Assembly (NCBI GenBank): GCA_016283095.1
Contig: JAEEMG010000083.1
Location: 48,871-112,870, forward strand
Direction of reading: 5' to 3'
Origin: Paludibacteraceae bacterium
Lineage (GTDB): Bacteria; Bacteroidota; Bacteroidia; Bacteroidales; Paludibacteraceae
DNA: 64,000 nucleotides
Positions 7,517 to 17,299 of the stretch are shown here, piece by piece (position 1 is the stretch's first letter; each line of letters begins with the position of its first letter). The notes beneath the pieces are model-generated. The model had not been told where the DNA came from, did not search any database, and saw nothing but the letters and a program-made list of their open reading frames with translations. The translations under genes were made by a program, and so were the position numbers.

Positions 7517-8236
7517 TTAATTGAATATGACACTACCGTCGTGTACATTGTAGTAAGCACCTACAACCTGAGTCTTGCCAGCCTCTACGAACTTCTTAAC
7601 CAACTCACGGTCGTTGATTCTCTTCACCTGAGTTGAAGCGTTCAATTTGATAGCTGCGTCAAGAGAGTCAGCCTTGCCAACATATGGCTTTACATCAGCC
7701 TGGATCATAGAAAGCAACTCGTCGATTTTGCTCTCGTCGTCAGCCTTGACATCGCCGATAGCACCAGTCACACCTCCACAAGACTCGTGGCCAAGCACAA
7801 CAACTGTCTTGACACCAAGGTGCTCGATAGCGTAGTCCACACTACCCATTACAGCATCGTTGTTCACGTTGTTGCCTGCAGTACGGATAACGAAGATGTC
7901 ACCGATACCCTGGTCGAAAATCAACTCAACTGGCACACGTGAGTCTGAGCAAGCGACAACAGCGGCGAATGGAGCCTGGTGAGGAGCTGTCTCAGCAAGA
8001 CGTTTGTGATCGTGGTGAGGGAAAACAGGAGTCTCCGCTACGTAACGAGCGTTACCATCCTTCAAACGAGCGATAGCCTCTTCAGGAGTCTCGACTGTTT
8101 TGTCCAATGTGGCCATTACTGAATCAATGGCAGCTTTGCAAGAATCGTTAGCCTCACTCTTTGCAGTCTCCTTCTGAGAGCAGCTAGCGAAAATGCCCAT
8201 AGCAACGACGGCGATAGGCAAGAATAATTTTTTCAT
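7517..8236 (-). CDS. Lipoprotein beta-carbonic anhydrase
   Basis: A 239-residue beta-class carbonic anhydrase, which interconverts CO2 and bicarbonate. The zinc site is visible as ACSDSR (Cys, with the Asp-Arg dyad) and as the His and Cys of GHESCGG. The N-terminus MKKLFLPIAVVAMGIFASCS is a lipoprotein signal with lipobox FASC, so the enzyme should be anchored in the periplasm or at the outer membrane, not in the cytoplasm where most beta-class enzymes act. A reverse -7 box (CAAAATTA, 8272-8279) lies about 40 bp upstream. Monocistronic, ending at a shared terminator. Confidence 0.93.
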   Translation of the reverse strand: MKKLFLPIAVVAMGIFASCSQKETAKSEANDSCKAAIDSVMATLDKTVETPEEAIARLKDGNARYVAETPVFPHHDHKRLAETAPHQAPFAAVVACSDSRVPVELIFDQGIGDIFVIRTAGNNVNNDAVMGSVDYAIEHLGVKTVVVLGHESCGGVTGAIGDVKADDESKIDELLSMIQADVKPYVGKADSLDAAIKLNASTQVKRINDRELVKKFVEAGKTQVVGAYYNVHDGSVIFN

Positions 8237-8411
8237 TTTGTTATTTAAGTATTTAATATCGAAAAACGGTGCAAAATTATATCATATTTTTTTTCGTTGT
8301 TATCTGGGATGTGTGGATTTTGATGCAAAAACTTGCTTATTAGCTTTTAACGAGAGCTGTAAAATGGATTAAGATATTGTCGGAGTCGAAAACAGACAGT
8401 GCCAGACAAAA

Positions 8412-8441
8412 AACGAGAGTACGCTTCCGCATACCCTCGTT
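8412..8441 (-). terminator. Terminator after GlsB-like gene
   Basis: AACGAG (8412-8417) pairs with CTCGTT (8436-8441) around a second short GTA..TAC stem. It lies 22 bp past the minus-strand stop codon of the GlsB-like gene. Confidence 0.55.
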
Positions 8442-8462
8442 CAGATAAAATCTAATGATTTT

Positions 8463-8714
8463 TTACTTTTTCTGAAGGAATCCAATAATCCAAAGAAGAA
8501 TACATGAACCAAGCACAGCAGTGATCAAACCGCCAAGACTAAATGATCCGATACTTGGAAGACCGCTGAACAAATCACCGAACAACCATCCTCCTAACAT
8601 GCCACCGATGATACCAACAAGGATGTTGACCAATATGCTGTTGGCCTTACCCATCAACTGGCCACCAAGGTAACCTGCAAGTGCTCCCAAAAGCAAGTAT
8701 ACAATTAAATCCAT
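8463..8714 (-). CDS. GlsB/YeaQ/YmgE family membrane protein
   Basis: An 83-residue, very hydrophobic protein with three predicted helices and glycine-rich motifs (GALAGYLGGQLMGK, NILVGIIGGMLGGWLF). These are typical of the transglycosylase-associated/GlsB-YeaQ-YmgE family. Members are often stress-induced inner-membrane proteins; the molecular role is unknown. Length matches the family. Transcribed alone from the minus strand with its own terminator. Confidence 0.88.
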   Translation of the reverse strand: MDLIVYLLLGALAGYLGGQLMGKANSILVNILVGIIGGMLGGWLFGDLFSGLPSIGSFSLGGLITAVLGSCILLWIIGFLQKK

Positions 8715-8823
8715 TTATTTAAAATTTATTTTGTTAATAGTTTTTAAAAGCAAAAGAGCAAAAAAAATACAAAAATCACAATATATAGTACTGTAAAAAC
8801 ACTTAAAAAAGACAGAAAAAGAC

Positions 8824-8831
8824 TATTTTTG
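8824..8831 (+). promoter_or_regulatory. -7 box of the permease-ribBA run
   Basis: TATTTTTG matches TAnnTTTG. A transcript start a few bases downstream would leave only about 4 nt before the ATG at 8842, or about 13 nt before the ATG at 8851. The mRNA would therefore be nearly leaderless. Confidence 0.5.
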
Positions 8832-8841
8832 TAGCCGAAAT

Positions 8842-10380
8842 ATGTTTAAGATGCAGATAAAACGCCTACATACATTTCTTTTAAAGGACTATTTGCTAAG
8901 TTTCTTGGCCACATTTTTCGTATGTCTTTTCATTCTGCTGATGCAGTCGCTATGGAGATACATCGATGAAATGGTGGGAAAGGGATTGGATCTGATAGTC
9001 ATGGCACAATTCTTCTACTATGCGGCATTGACACTTGTGCCTATGGCATTGCCGTTAGCGATACTGTTGTCGTCGCTTATGAGTTTTGGAGGTTTGGGTG
9101 AACGTCTAGAGCTGATTGCCATGAAGGCTGCCGGCATATCATTGTTTAGAATCATGAAACCATATCTTGTGGTGATCGGTTTCTTGTCAATCGGTTCATT
9201 CTATTTCTCCAATGTTGTGATGCCGGATGTCCAGTTGAAGTGGACGGTGCTGCTGCGCTCTATCAAACATAAGTCGCCGGACATTTCAATTCCAGTAGGA
9301 TCATTTTATACGGGTATCGACAACTATAGCATTTATGTGCGTAGTAAGAATCACGACACGAGAATGCTTTACGATATGATGATATACGACTTTACCGGTA
9401 CTGCTGGAGGAGGAGGCTCGGATAATATCAGAATCGTGACTGCAGATTCGGGTATGCTTATTTCAACGGCAGATAAAAAAGGATTCATCCTCAAACTCCA
9501 CAACGGAGAGATGTTTGAGAATATGAAAGGATCCGCGGTTCAGGTGTCAAAGAAAAATATTCCGTTCCGACGCGAGACATTTGTCTACCGTGAATTGATT
9601 ATGGACTACGACAACAATCTGAATATGGTAAGCGAGGAGTCAGTGGCTGGCAAACAGACGACTAAGAATCTCGAACAGTTGACACAGACCATAGACTCCC
9701 TTAAGCATGAGTCTGATAGTTTGGCTGCGGCATTCGCTCATAAATACGTCAACTCTCTATTCTTTGGCCGTCAACTTGACAGCGGATATGTCAAGATAAA
9801 CCTCGACACAATCCCGCTGGAAAAAGCCAAGAACTATGAGGCTATAATCAACCGTCGCTCACTGATGCAGCAGAAGGAATCGTATGACAGAGCGATAAAC
9901 AATATGCAGGTTGTGAGAAATGAACTTGATTATCATGGAGAACGCAAATACTCATCAGTCGACAAACAGATGTGGAAACATGATATCGAACGACACCGTA
10001 AGTTCACTCTCTCGTTTGCATGTATAATCTTTTTCTTTATTGGTGCCCCATTGGGAGCCATCATCAGAAAGGGAGGATTTGGTTTGCCGGTTGTGATTTC
10101 CATTTTGCTTTTCATCGTCTATTATATAGTAGACAACACAGGATTCAAAATGGCAAGAAATGGTAGCTGGCCTGTCTGGTTAGGCACGTGGTTTAGCTCT
10201 GCTATGCTATTCCCATTAGGCTTGTTCCTGACTTACAAGGCGGCGATCGACGCTACATTCAATATGCCTACAGCAAAAGTTTTAGGCAAAAAGATATCCA
10301 AGTTCTTTAAGAATTTGTTCTCAAGAAAGAAAAAACAAGAAATCAGTCAAGTAATTAACATAGACGATAATGAACTATAG
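8842..10380 (+). CDS. LptF/LptG (YjgP/YjgQ) family permease
   Basis: A 512-residue inner-membrane permease of the lipopolysaccharide transport (LptBFG) family, which extracts LPS from the inner membrane using LptB ATP hydrolysis. The N-terminal helices contain [19 protein letters not shown] and the family region [19 protein letters not shown], a coupling-helix sequence. A long periplasmic domain (about 120-390) precedes the C-terminal helices, with [18 protein letters not shown]. It is longer than the E. coli proteins because of an extra helical stretch (about 260-385), as often seen in Bacteroidota. The ATG at 8851 is an alternative start. The 3' end overlaps ribBA by 11 nt, suggesting translational coupling. 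Confidence 0.9.
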   Translation: MFKMQIKRLHTFLLKDYLLSFLATFFVCLFILLMQSLWRYIDEMVGKGLDLIVMAQFFYYAALTLVPMALPLAILLSSLMSFGGLGERLELIAMKAAGISLFRIMKPYLVVIGFLSIGSFYFSNVVMPDVQLKWTVLLRSIKHKSPDISIPVGSFYTGIDNYSIYVRSKNHDTRMLYDMMIYDFTGTAGGGGSDNIRIVTADSGMLISTADKKGFILKLHNGEMFENMKGSAVQVSKKNIPFRRETFVYRELIMDYDNNLNMVSEESVAGKQTTKNLEQLTQTIDSLKHESDSLAAAFAHKYVNSLFFGRQLDSGYVKINLDTIPLEKAKNYEAIINRRSLMQQKESYDRAINNMQVVRNELDYHGERKYSSVDKQMWKHDIERHRKFTLSFACIIFFFIGAPLGAIIRKGGFGLPVVISILLFIVYYIVDNTGFKMARNGSWPVWLGTWFSSAMLFPLGLFLTYKAAIDATFNMPTAKVLGKKISKFFKNLFSRKKKQEISQVINIDDNEL

Positions 10381-11578
10381 TATAAACACAATAGAAGAGG
10401 CATTAGAGGATTTCAAACAGGGTAAGTTTGTGATTGTTGTGGATGATGAGGATCGTGAGAACGAAGGTGATTTCATCACAGCGGCAGAACTTATCACTCC
10501 GGAAAAGATTAATTTCATGCTACGTGAAGGACGTGGAGTGCTTTGTGCACCGATCACTATTTCAAGAGCAAAGGAACTTGACCTCGACCATCAGGTTGCG
10601 GACAACACATCTATCCTTGGAACGCCTTTCACTGTTACTGTAGACAAACTTGAAGGATGTACAACAGGAGTTTCCGCACACGACCGTGCAATGACAATAC
10701 AGGCTCTTGCTGATCCGATAAGCACTTCGACAACATTCGGACGTCCGGGACATATCAATCCGCTTTATGCTCAGGACAACGGTGTGCTTGCCCGTGCCGG
10801 ACACACTGAGGCGGCTGTCGATTTGGCTCGTCTTTCCGGACTTCATCCTGCTGCCGCTCTTATCGAAATTCTTAACGAAGACGGTACTATGGCCCGTATG
10901 CCTCAGCTTGTGGAGGTGGCCAAGAAACATGGCATGAAGATGATTGCGATAAAGGATTTGATCGCATACAGAAGAAAGAAAGAGTGTGTTGTGGAGACGG
11001 GAGAGAAAGTGGAGATGCCTACTCTATATGGCAACTTCAAGCTGATCCCTTTCCGTCAGAAATCAAATGGTTTGGAGCACATTGCCCTAATCAAAGGTGA
11101 GTGGAAGCCAGACGAACCTGTATTGGTGCGTGTACATTCATCTTGTGCCACTGGAGACATCTTCGGATCTCGCCGTTGCGACTGTGGCGAACAACTGCAG
11201 AAAGCAATGCAGATGGTGGAGAAAGAGGGCAAAGGTGTCATATTATATATGAATCAGGAGGGCCGTGGTATCGGACTGATGAACAAGATCAAAGCCTACA
11301 AACTTCAAGAGGAAGGTTTGGACACTGTAGACGCCAATATTCATCTTGGTTTCAAACCGGATGAGAGAGAATACGGTGTGGGAGCTGAGATTCTTCAGAT
11401 TCTAGGAGTCAAGAAGATGCGTCTGATGACAAACAACCCTGTCAAAAGAATCGGATTGGAGAGCTATGGACTCGAAATCGTGGAGAATGTTCCTATTGAG
11501 GTAGAGCCAAACAAATACAACCGTTTCTATATTGAGACAAAGAAAAACCGTATGGGGCACACCATCAAAAAAGCGTAA
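10370..11578 (+). CDS. ribBA: Bifunctional DHBP synthase/GTP cyclohydrolase II
   Basis: A 402-residue enzyme for the two entry reactions of riboflavin synthesis. The N-terminal half (1-200) is 3,4-dihydroxy-2-butanone 4-phosphate synthase, with the acidic motif [11 protein letters not shown]. The C-terminal half (about 205-400) is GTP cyclohydrolase II, with zinc cysteines in [17 protein letters not shown] and the nucleotide region NQEGRGIGL. Both sets of key residues are present. The start overlaps the end of the permease gene. Length is normal for RibBA fusions. Confidence 0.96.
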   Translation: MNYSINTIEEALEDFKQGKFVIVVDDEDRENEGDFITAAELITPEKINFMLREGRGVLCAPITISRAKELDLDHQVADNTSILGTPFTVTVDKLEGCTTGVSAHDRAMTIQALADPISTSTTFGRPGHINPLYAQDNGVLARAGHTEAAVDLARLSGLHPAAALIEILNEDGTMARMPQLVEVAKKHGMKMIAIKDLIAYRRKKECVVETGEKVEMPTLYGNFKLIPFRQKSNGLEHIALIKGEWKPDEPVLVRVHSSCATGDIFGSRRCDCGEQLQKAMQMVEKEGKGVILYMNQEGRGIGLMNKIKAYKLQEEGLDTVDANIHLGFKPDEREYGVGAEILQILGVKKMRLMTNNPVKRIGLESYGLEIVENVPIEVEPNKYNRFYIETKKNRMGHTIKKA

Positions 11579-11609
11579 ACAAAGAACCTTTTATATAATA
11601 TTGTGAATT

Positions 11610-12302
11610 ATGAATTTAAACATGCTTTTACAAATTCCTGAGACAGTTCCTGTAAACAACGTTGAGGAGACTGCAAATCAGAGCATCAACCTGCTTGACA
11701 CAGCCATGAAGGGTGGTTGGATTATGATTCCGTTGCTACTTCTTAGCATCGTCGCAATCTATATCTTCTTTGAGCGTTTGACTGTGATCAGAGCAGCGTC
11801 GAAATATGACAAAAGTTTCATGGATAAAATCAAGGATTATATCCAGGAGGGAAAGATTGACGCGGCGTTGAATCTTTGCCGCAACAATAACACTCCATGC
11901 GCAAGAATGATTGAGAAGGGAATCCAGCGTCTAGGCCGTCCTATGTCGGATGTATCTGTAGCTGTTGAGAACGTCGGCAACCTTGAGGTGTCGAAACTTG
12001 AGAACGGCCTTTCTTATCTTGCCACAATCTCAGGAGGTGCTCCAATGATCGGATTCTTGGGTACTGTAGCCGGAATGATCGAGGCATTCTTCCAGATGTC
12101 TAACGCAGGTAATAATATTGATGTGTCATCATTGGCTGGAGGTATCTACACTGCCATGGTGACAACTCTTGGTGGTCTGTTCGTGGGTATCATCGCATAC
12201 TTCGCATACAACTATTTGACAACTCTTGTCGACAAAGTTGTGCGTGATATGGAAGCACGTTCACTTGAGTTTATGGATATTTTGAATGAGCCTGCCAACT
12301 AA
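11610..12302 (+). CDS. MotA/TolQ/ExbB proton channel protein
   Basis: A 230-residue inner-membrane protein. A first helix (about 36-53, WIMIPLLLLSIVAIYIFFER) is followed by a cytoplasmic loop. Two further helices carry the family signature: GGAPMIGFLGTVAGMIEAF and YTAMVTTLGGLFVGIIAYF. This subunit forms the proton channel that powers a TonB- or TolA-type protein. The following genes encode ExbD/TolR-like and TonB/TolA-like partners at 13 and 20 bp spacing, so they form one operon. An ExbB versus TolQ assignment cannot be made from the sequence alone. Confidence 0.92.
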   Translation: MNLNMLLQIPETVPVNNVEETANQSINLLDTAMKGGWIMIPLLLLSIVAIYIFFERLTVIRAASKYDKSFMDKIKDYIQEGKIDAALNLCRNNNTPCARMIEKGIQRLGRPMSDVSVAVENVGNLEVSKLENGLSYLATISGGAPMIGFLGTVAGMIEAFFQMSNAGNNIDVSSLAGGIYTAMVTTLGGLFVGIIAYFAYNYLTTLVDKVVRDMEARSLEFMDILNEPAN

Positions 12303-12315
12303 ATAACTGAATGCT

Positions 12316-12729
12316 ATGGCTTTAAAACGTAGAAATAAAGCAGAGGCAAGCTTCAGTATGTCATCAATGACGGATATCATCTTCTTGTTGCTGATATTCT
12401 TCATGTTGACATCATCGGTGGTGCATCCCAATGCCATCAAACTGATGTTGCCGCAGAGCAATTCGCAAACGGCTGCAAAACCGTTGACGCGAGTTACGAT
12501 AGACAAGGAACTCAACCACTATGTGGCATTCGGAAATGAGACAGAGCGTCCGATACAGCTTGAGGAGATTGAAGACTATCTGAAAAAGATCGAGTTGGCC
12601 GAGCCTGACATGTATGTCGCTCTATACGCAGACGAGAGTGTGCCTCATGGTGAAGTGGTGAAGATATTGGACATCGCTAACAAGAACAAGTTCAAACTTG
12701 TGATTGCTACACGTCCGATGAAGAAATAG
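12316..12729 (+). CDS. ExbD/TolR family biopolymer transport protein
   Basis: A 137-residue protein with a short basic N-terminus, one membrane helix (about 19-38) and a periplasmic domain. The sequence SMSSMTDIIFLLLIFFMLTS contains the conserved membrane aspartate of ExbD/TolR (MTDIIF) that carries protons. The periplasmic part has the usual VTIDKELNHYV and EVVKILDIANKNKF segments. It works with the preceding channel protein and the following TonB-like protein. Confidence 0.92.
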   Translation: MALKRRNKAEASFSMSSMTDIIFLLLIFFMLTSSVVHPNAIKLMLPQSNSQTAAKPLTRVTIDKELNHYVAFGNETERPIQLEEIEDYLKKIELAEPDMYVALYADESVPHGEVVKILDIANKNKFKLVIATRPMKK

Positions 12730-12749
12730 TCATAAAAAAACGAGAGTGT

Positions 12750-13634
12750 ATGGATAGACAAAAACTTAAATCCTGGGCCAAAGCAAACGGTGCAACGGGT
12801 ACTGTGATTTTCCATGCTGTCATTTTCCTGGTGTTGATATGTTGCTGCATGACATCGCAGATGTCAACCACAGAGGAAGGTTTGGCAGTGTCTCTCGGTG
12901 CTGACGATTTTGGTGGAAGCGATCTTTTTGAACCTACTCCAGCCAGCGAGATAGAAGGAGAGTTGGCTGAAGCGTCTCCAGCTGCGGATCCATCCACTGC
13001 CCCAGAAGCTTATCAGACTCAGGACATAGAGGAGTCGGTGGCAATGCCAAAAGCGGACGAGGAGAAGAAGAAAGAGGAGGCTAAGAAAAAAGAGGCCGAC
13101 GCTCAACGTAAGAAAAAACAGGCGGAGGAAGCTGAACGCAAACGTAGAGAGGCGGAGAAACGTGCTCAAATTGAAAAAGAGAATAAGCAGAAAGCTGAAA
13201 TTGGAAACCGTTTGAAGAATGTCTTCGGCCAAGGTGGAAACGGTGGTGTCGGCAACGACAATTCGTCTACAGGTAAAGGTGACGGCACTTCGACTGGAAG
13301 CCAAGGTAAGGCGACGGGAGATCCGAACAACGCACCGTCGAAAGGACATGCAAAGACAGGATCCAACAACTCATGGTCTCTTGACGGTCGTTCTATCCAT
13401 GGAGAATTGGCGAAGCCAACGTATGGAGAACAGGAAGAGGGAACGATTGTGGTCAGAATCATGGTCAATGAGAACGGCGACGTAATAAACGCTGATATAG
13501 CACCAGGTACAGACATCACGTCTAAACGTCTTCATAATGCGGCAATCGCTGCGGCAAAGAAGACAAAATTCAATGCGATACCGACTAAGAAGAACCAGAG
13601 CGGTACCATTACTTATAAATTTGAATTAAGATAA
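12750..13634 (+). CDS. TonB/TolA-like energy transducer
   Basis: A 294-residue protein with an N-terminal membrane helix (about 18-36). A long central stretch rich in Lys, Glu and Ala (about 95-155) should form a helix across the periplasm, followed by a Gly/Ser/Asn-rich flexible stretch. The C-terminal domain (about 205-294, GTIVVRIMVNENGDVINADI) is TonB-C-like, ending in a beta-strand (SGTITYKFELR). Both TonB and TolA have this build; its place after ExbB/ExbD-like genes fits either. The lysine/glutamate-rich helix favours a TolA-like shape. It transfers proton-motive energy to outer-membrane partners. Confidence 0.85.
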   Translation: MDRQKLKSWAKANGATGTVIFHAVIFLVLICCCMTSQMSTTEEGLAVSLGADDFGGSDLFEPTPASEIEGELAEASPAADPSTAPEAYQTQDIEESVAMPKADEEKKKEEAKKKEADAQRKKKQAEEAERKRREAEKRAQIEKENKQKAEIGNRLKNVFGQGGNGGVGNDNSSTGKGDGTSTGSQGKATGDPNNAPSKGHAKTGSNNSWSLDGRSIHGELAKPTYGEQEEGTIVVRIMVNENGDVINADIAPGTDITSKRLHNAAIAAAKKTKFNAIPTKKNQSGTITYKFELR

Positions 13635-13635
13635 A

Positions 13636-14178
13636 ATGAAGAAAGTATATGTTTTTTTGGCAGACGGTTTCGAAGAGACTGAAGCCATTTCACCAATTGA
13701 TCTGTTAATCAGAGCTGGAGCGACGGTGGAGAAAGTAAGTGTTACAGGAAAGAAGGAGGTCACAGGCTCACACAACATCACTGTGATTGCGGACAGCCTG
13801 TTTGACGACAACAACTACAGCGATGCTGACATGTTGTTTTTGCCCGGAGGTCCAGGCCACAAGACATTGTTGGAGCATTCAGCGTTGATCGAGTTGGTGA
13901 AGAAAGCCAATGATGAGAAGAAATGGTTGGCGGCCATCTGTGCTGCACCTATGATCTATGGATCACTTGGTCTGCTTGACGGCAAAGCTGCGACATGTTT
14001 CCCTGGCTACGAGCAGTATCTTAAGGGAGCTGTGACAACTGGAGCACCATACGAAATCTCTGGTAATTTTGTCACTGGAAGAAGTGCAGGTACAGCGATG
14101 GCATTCGCATTGGCAATGGTCGAGGCGTTGTTTGGCAAAGATGCTTCGAAAGAGGTGGCAAAGGCAATTGTGTCATGA
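13636..14178 (+). CDS. DJ-1/PfpI family protein (DJ-1 subfamily)
   Basis: A 180-residue single-domain protein. The nucleophile elbow AAICAAPMIYG holds the reactive cysteine, and the preceding MLFLPGGPGH is the DJ-1 oxyanion region. An N-terminal acidic residue (FEETEAI) supports cysteine reactivity. Members protect against reactive aldehydes or oxidants, or act as chaperones; the physiological substrate is unknown. The start is one base after the stop of the TonB-like gene, which indicates cotranscription. Confidence 0.92.
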   Translation: MKKVYVFLADGFEETEAISPIDLLIRAGATVEKVSVTGKKEVTGSHNITVIADSLFDDNNYSDADMLFLPGGPGHKTLLEHSALIELVKKANDEKKWLAAICAAPMIYGSLGLLDGKAATCFPGYEQYLKGAVTTGAPYEISGNFVTGRSAGTAMAFALAMVEALFGKDASKEVAKAIVS

Positions 14179-14307
14179 TGTTTGTAGGCAAGTCTGACAT
14201 GAATATCAAAGAATTATTAACTTTTATGAAGTTTTTTGACAATACAAGACTGGTTAGTCTTAAAATATTCATATATTTAGCTGAGATTTATTAAAATATA
14301 TTTAATT

Positions 14308-15168
14308 ATGAAGATCTGTGCATATATTTTTGCTTTCGCACTTTCAACATTGATGTGCTGTTGTGCTGGTTCAAGTAAAGAGGGGACTGCTCCTGTAGAG
14401 GCTGTTGATTCGACAAATACAACATCCGCTGAATTTGTGCCAGTGGAGAATCTTAATGCAGAGTGCTATGTAGACAAATTGTCGTACGCAGTCTGTATTG
14501 ATTGTGACGTGCTTGACCAGTTTCGTACAATGTCGATCTATGGACCAGAGAAGAAAGAACGGGAGAAGATGCCAGTGGTCTTGTTCATTGAAGGTGATGT
14601 AAAAGATATGCCTTCATTCGAGTGGCCTCGTGTCTTCATTGATTTGGGATATAAGGTTTGTATACCTAAATGTTCGAACATCAAGGCTGATCGCAACAAC
14701 GATAAGACAATCAAAACTTTCCGTACAGCATTGAACGATGTGAATGATGCCCTTACTACTTTGAAAATGAAAGCAGACAAGTATGGTATTGACACAACAA
14801 GAATTTTCTTGGCTGGAAATGCATCCGGAGCAGTTGTCGTTGCGTCATACATTTATACTTATGTGTCTGGAACAGAGCCTCTTTCTAAAGAAGGAATCAG
14901 AGGTGTGATCTCGATTTCCACAAATTCGGCTTTGAACTTGAACGAGTTTGAGAAGAACTTTGACAATGAGATTAAAAGTTTGATCTTCCACGGCACATCA
15001 AATGAGCAGAGTACAGAACTTCTAAATTCAAAACAGTTGGCGTCTCAGCTTGGAGAGTTGGCTGAATTTATCGAAGTGGAAGGAGCAAACGAATTCCCTA
15101 CTCCGGAGTATACAAAAGTTGTAAAAGACAGCTGTAGAGAATTCTTGAGAAAGCACTTGGCGAACTAA
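14308..15168 (+). CDS. Alpha/beta-hydrolase-fold lipoprotein, active site degenerate
   Basis: A 286-residue lipoprotein: MKICAYIFAFALSTLMCC, with cysteines in a lipobox-like context. The body follows the esterase/BD-FAE-like alpha/beta-hydrolase order: VVLFIEG, then ALTTLK..KYGIDTTRIFLAG, the nucleophile elbow, and LIFHGTSNE. The elbow reads GNASGA where relatives have GNSAGA or GHSAGG, so serine is displaced and alanine occupies the nucleophile position. The HGG-type oxyanion motif is EGD, and no catalytic histidine is evident near GANEFPTPEY. All three triad sites therefore look lost, and a binding or structural role in the envelope is more likely than catalysis. Confidence 0.65.
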   Translation: MKICAYIFAFALSTLMCCCAGSSKEGTAPVEAVDSTNTTSAEFVPVENLNAECYVDKLSYAVCIDCDVLDQFRTMSIYGPEKKEREKMPVVLFIEGDVKDMPSFEWPRVFIDLGYKVCIPKCSNIKADRNNDKTIKTFRTALNDVNDALTTLKMKADKYGIDTTRIFLAGNASGAVVVASYIYTYVSGTEPLSKEGIRGVISISTNSALNLNEFEKNFDNEIKSLIFHGTSNEQSTELLNSKQLASQLGELAEFIEVEGANEFPTPEYTKVVKDSCREFLRKHLAN

Positions 15169-15176
15169 TCGCAAAT

Positions 15177-16010
15177 ATGTTAGAAGTAGGTAAAAAAAAC
15201 ATACTAGAAATATCAGAGGTCAGAACCGACGGCTATATCCTTAAGGATACAGTCGACGGTGATACTCTTTTTATGCGCAAGCTGGAATTGCCAGACGGTG
15301 CGGAGGTAGGTCAGCAGGTTGAAGTGTTCATATTCATGAATGCCAAACGAGAGATGGTGCCGACCACAATGATGCCGTATGTGATGCCAGGCGAATTCGG
15401 TTATCTTTATGTAGATGAGGTTTCTAAAGCAGGAGCATTGCTCGACTGGGGACTATCACGCCCTCTATTCCTGCCATCACGAGAGATGACCATGCGTATG
15501 CAGATAGACAGACGTTATCTGGTATATGTATATTACGATTTGGTGACTCGCCAGATCATAGCGACAAGCAGAATAGACCAGTATCTCAACGTCTCTCCTG
15601 CAAAATACGAGTTCAACGATGAGGTGGATATCATGATCGCATCCCGTCACGAACGAGGATATAAAGTGATTGTCAACAACGCTCACTGGGGAATGATTTA
15701 CCAAAGTGAAATATTCCAGGAGATAGAGATAGGCGCACTTTATACAGGTTATGTAAAGAATGTCCGTGAAGACGGAAAAATAGACGTCTCCCTACAGCCA
15801 CTTGGATTCAAAGTGACTGATGATTTATCGGAGATAATTATGAATGAATTACATAAGAACAATGGAATCTTGAGAGTGTCAGACAGATCGGATGCAGGAT
15901 TAATCGCCGATATGTTCGGATGCAGCAAGAAGAGTTTCAAGAAATCCATCGGAGTATTGTTCAAACAGCGTTTGATTGAGATACACGAGGATTACATTTG
16001 TCTTGTGTAA
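15177..16010 (+). CDS. CvfB-like S1 domain RNA-binding protein
   Basis: A 277-residue cytoplasmic protein. Several consecutive OB/S1-like modules can be read: GDTLFMRKLELPDGAEVGQQVEVF, then GEFGYLYVDEVSKAGALLDWG, then EIGALYTGYVKNVREDGKIDVSL. A C-terminal winged-helix-like end contains SKKSFKKSIGVLFKQRLIEI. This build matches CvfB/YitL, a conserved S1 family first found as a virulence regulator in Staphylococcus aureus. RNA binding is inferred from the fold. It starts 8 bp after the preceding gene. Confidence 0.88.
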   Translation: MLEVGKKNILEISEVRTDGYILKDTVDGDTLFMRKLELPDGAEVGQQVEVFIFMNAKREMVPTTMMPYVMPGEFGYLYVDEVSKAGALLDWGLSRPLFLPSREMTMRMQIDRRYLVYVYYDLVTRQIIATSRIDQYLNVSPAKYEFNDEVDIMIASRHERGYKVIVNNAHWGMIYQSEIFQEIEIGALYTGYVKNVREDGKIDVSLQPLGFKVTDDLSEIIMNELHKNNGILRVSDRSDAGLIADMFGCSKKSFKKSIGVLFKQRLIEIHEDYICLV

Positions 16011-16032
16011 ATAAAATTAGGAGGGAAAGAGT

Positions 16033-17277
16033 ATGAGTAGTATACTGATAAAAGGTGTGTCGCTTAATGGCAAAACCACCGATGTTTTGATAAAAGGCAA
16101 TCGTTTCAGCAGAATTGCCCCAAATATCACGGAGAATGCCGATCAGGAGATTGACGGCAAAGGTTTTGCGATAATTCCTCCGTTCTACAATGGACATTGC
16201 CACGCCGCAATGACATTGTTGCGCAGTTACGCAGATGATTTACCTCTGTTCACATGGCTCAACGACCATATCTGGCCAGTGGAAGAACAGATGGTGGAGG
16301 AAGACATCTACGTCGGCACAAAACTTGCATTGCTGGAGATGATCAAGTCCGGCACCGTCTTCTTCAACGACATGTACGGCATGGTGGAAGAGAGCATCAA
16401 AGCTTGTGAAGAGATGGGAGTGCGTGCACAGATCGGAATCTCTTTGATGGATAGAATGGGAGAAGAGTCGATTAATGGACGATTCGGATTCATACATTCG
16501 TTTAAAAGTACAGAATTGGTGAAACTTGCAGTCGCCCCACACGCTCCATACACTGTATCGAAAGAGTTGTTTGAGAGATGTGTGAAAGAGACAGACAAAG
16601 CAGGCGTGATGATTCATACACATTTGTCGGAGACAGCGAAAGAGGTGGAAGATTGCAAAGCTGAGCATGGAATGTCGCCAGTGGAATGGCTCGACAGCCT
16701 TGGCGTACTGACAGAAAAGACAGCTTTGGCTCACGTGGTCCACACTTCAGACAGCGATGCTGATATACTTGCAAAACGCCAGTGTGTGATCGTGTCGAAT
16801 CCGACATCAAACATGAAACTGGCAAGTGGAGCATTCCACACTACTCAGCACCGTTCTCGCGGTTCAAGAGTGGTGCTTGGCACAGACGGTGTATCGTCGA
16901 ACAACAATCTTGACATGATGCAGGAGATGAAATTCTTCGCATTGCTTGCTAAACTTACGGAAAATGCTGAATCTGCACCAGCAGACTATGTTTTCGACAT
17001 GGCGACAAGAGCAGGAGCGGAAGCATTCGGTATCGACGCGGGAGTCATAGCTGAAGGTAAATTGGCAGATGCAGTGCTTGTAGACATGAGCAACGAAAGA
17101 CTTGTGCCAGACTACAATTTGATTTCCAACCTTGTCTATTCGGCAGACAGCAGATGTATAGACACAGTGATCTGCAACGGACGTGTCGTGATGCGTTCGG
17201 GCGTTGTGCCAGGAGAAGACAAGATCATTGAAGATGCACACAGAGTTTGTGCAAGATTCAAAGCGATGAAGAAATAA
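16033..17277 (+). CDS. Amidohydrolase, SAH/MTA deaminase-like
   Basis: A 414-residue metal-dependent amidohydrolase. The metal ligands are visible: GHCHAAMTLLR on the first strand, HTHLSE, then ALAHVVH, and the aspartate in LGTDGVSSNN. The segment YADDLPLFTWLNDHIWPVE is characteristic of the 5-methylthioadenosine/S-adenosylhomocysteine deaminase (MtaD) branch, also annotated TrzN/AtzB-like. It probably removes the amino group from an adenosine derivative in the cytoplasm. The usual GHVHxxM is GHCHAAM here. Spacing of 22 bp from both neighbours fits the operon. Confidence 0.85.
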   Translation: MSSILIKGVSLNGKTTDVLIKGNRFSRIAPNITENADQEIDGKGFAIIPPFYNGHCHAAMTLLRSYADDLPLFTWLNDHIWPVEEQMVEEDIYVGTKLALLEMIKSGTVFFNDMYGMVEESIKACEEMGVRAQIGISLMDRMGEESINGRFGFIHSFKSTELVKLAVAPHAPYTVSKELFERCVKETDKAGVMIHTHLSETAKEVEDCKAEHGMSPVEWLDSLGVLTEKTALAHVVHTSDSDADILAKRQCVIVSNPTSNMKLASGAFHTTQHRSRGSRVVLGTDGVSSNNNLDMMQEMKFFALLAKLTENAESAPADYVFDMATRAGAEAFGIDAGVIAEGKLADAVLVDMSNERLVPDYNLISNLVYSADSRCIDTVICNGRVVMRSGVVPGEDKIIEDAHRVCARFKAMKK

Positions 17278-17299
17278 GACAAAAATATTTCAACACAAT

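Noticed and set aside
12864..13349. Long minus-strand open frame antisense to the TonB/TolA-like gene
   Set aside because: It is a by-product of the Lys/Glu-rich codons of the real gene on the plus strand and has no credible start context.
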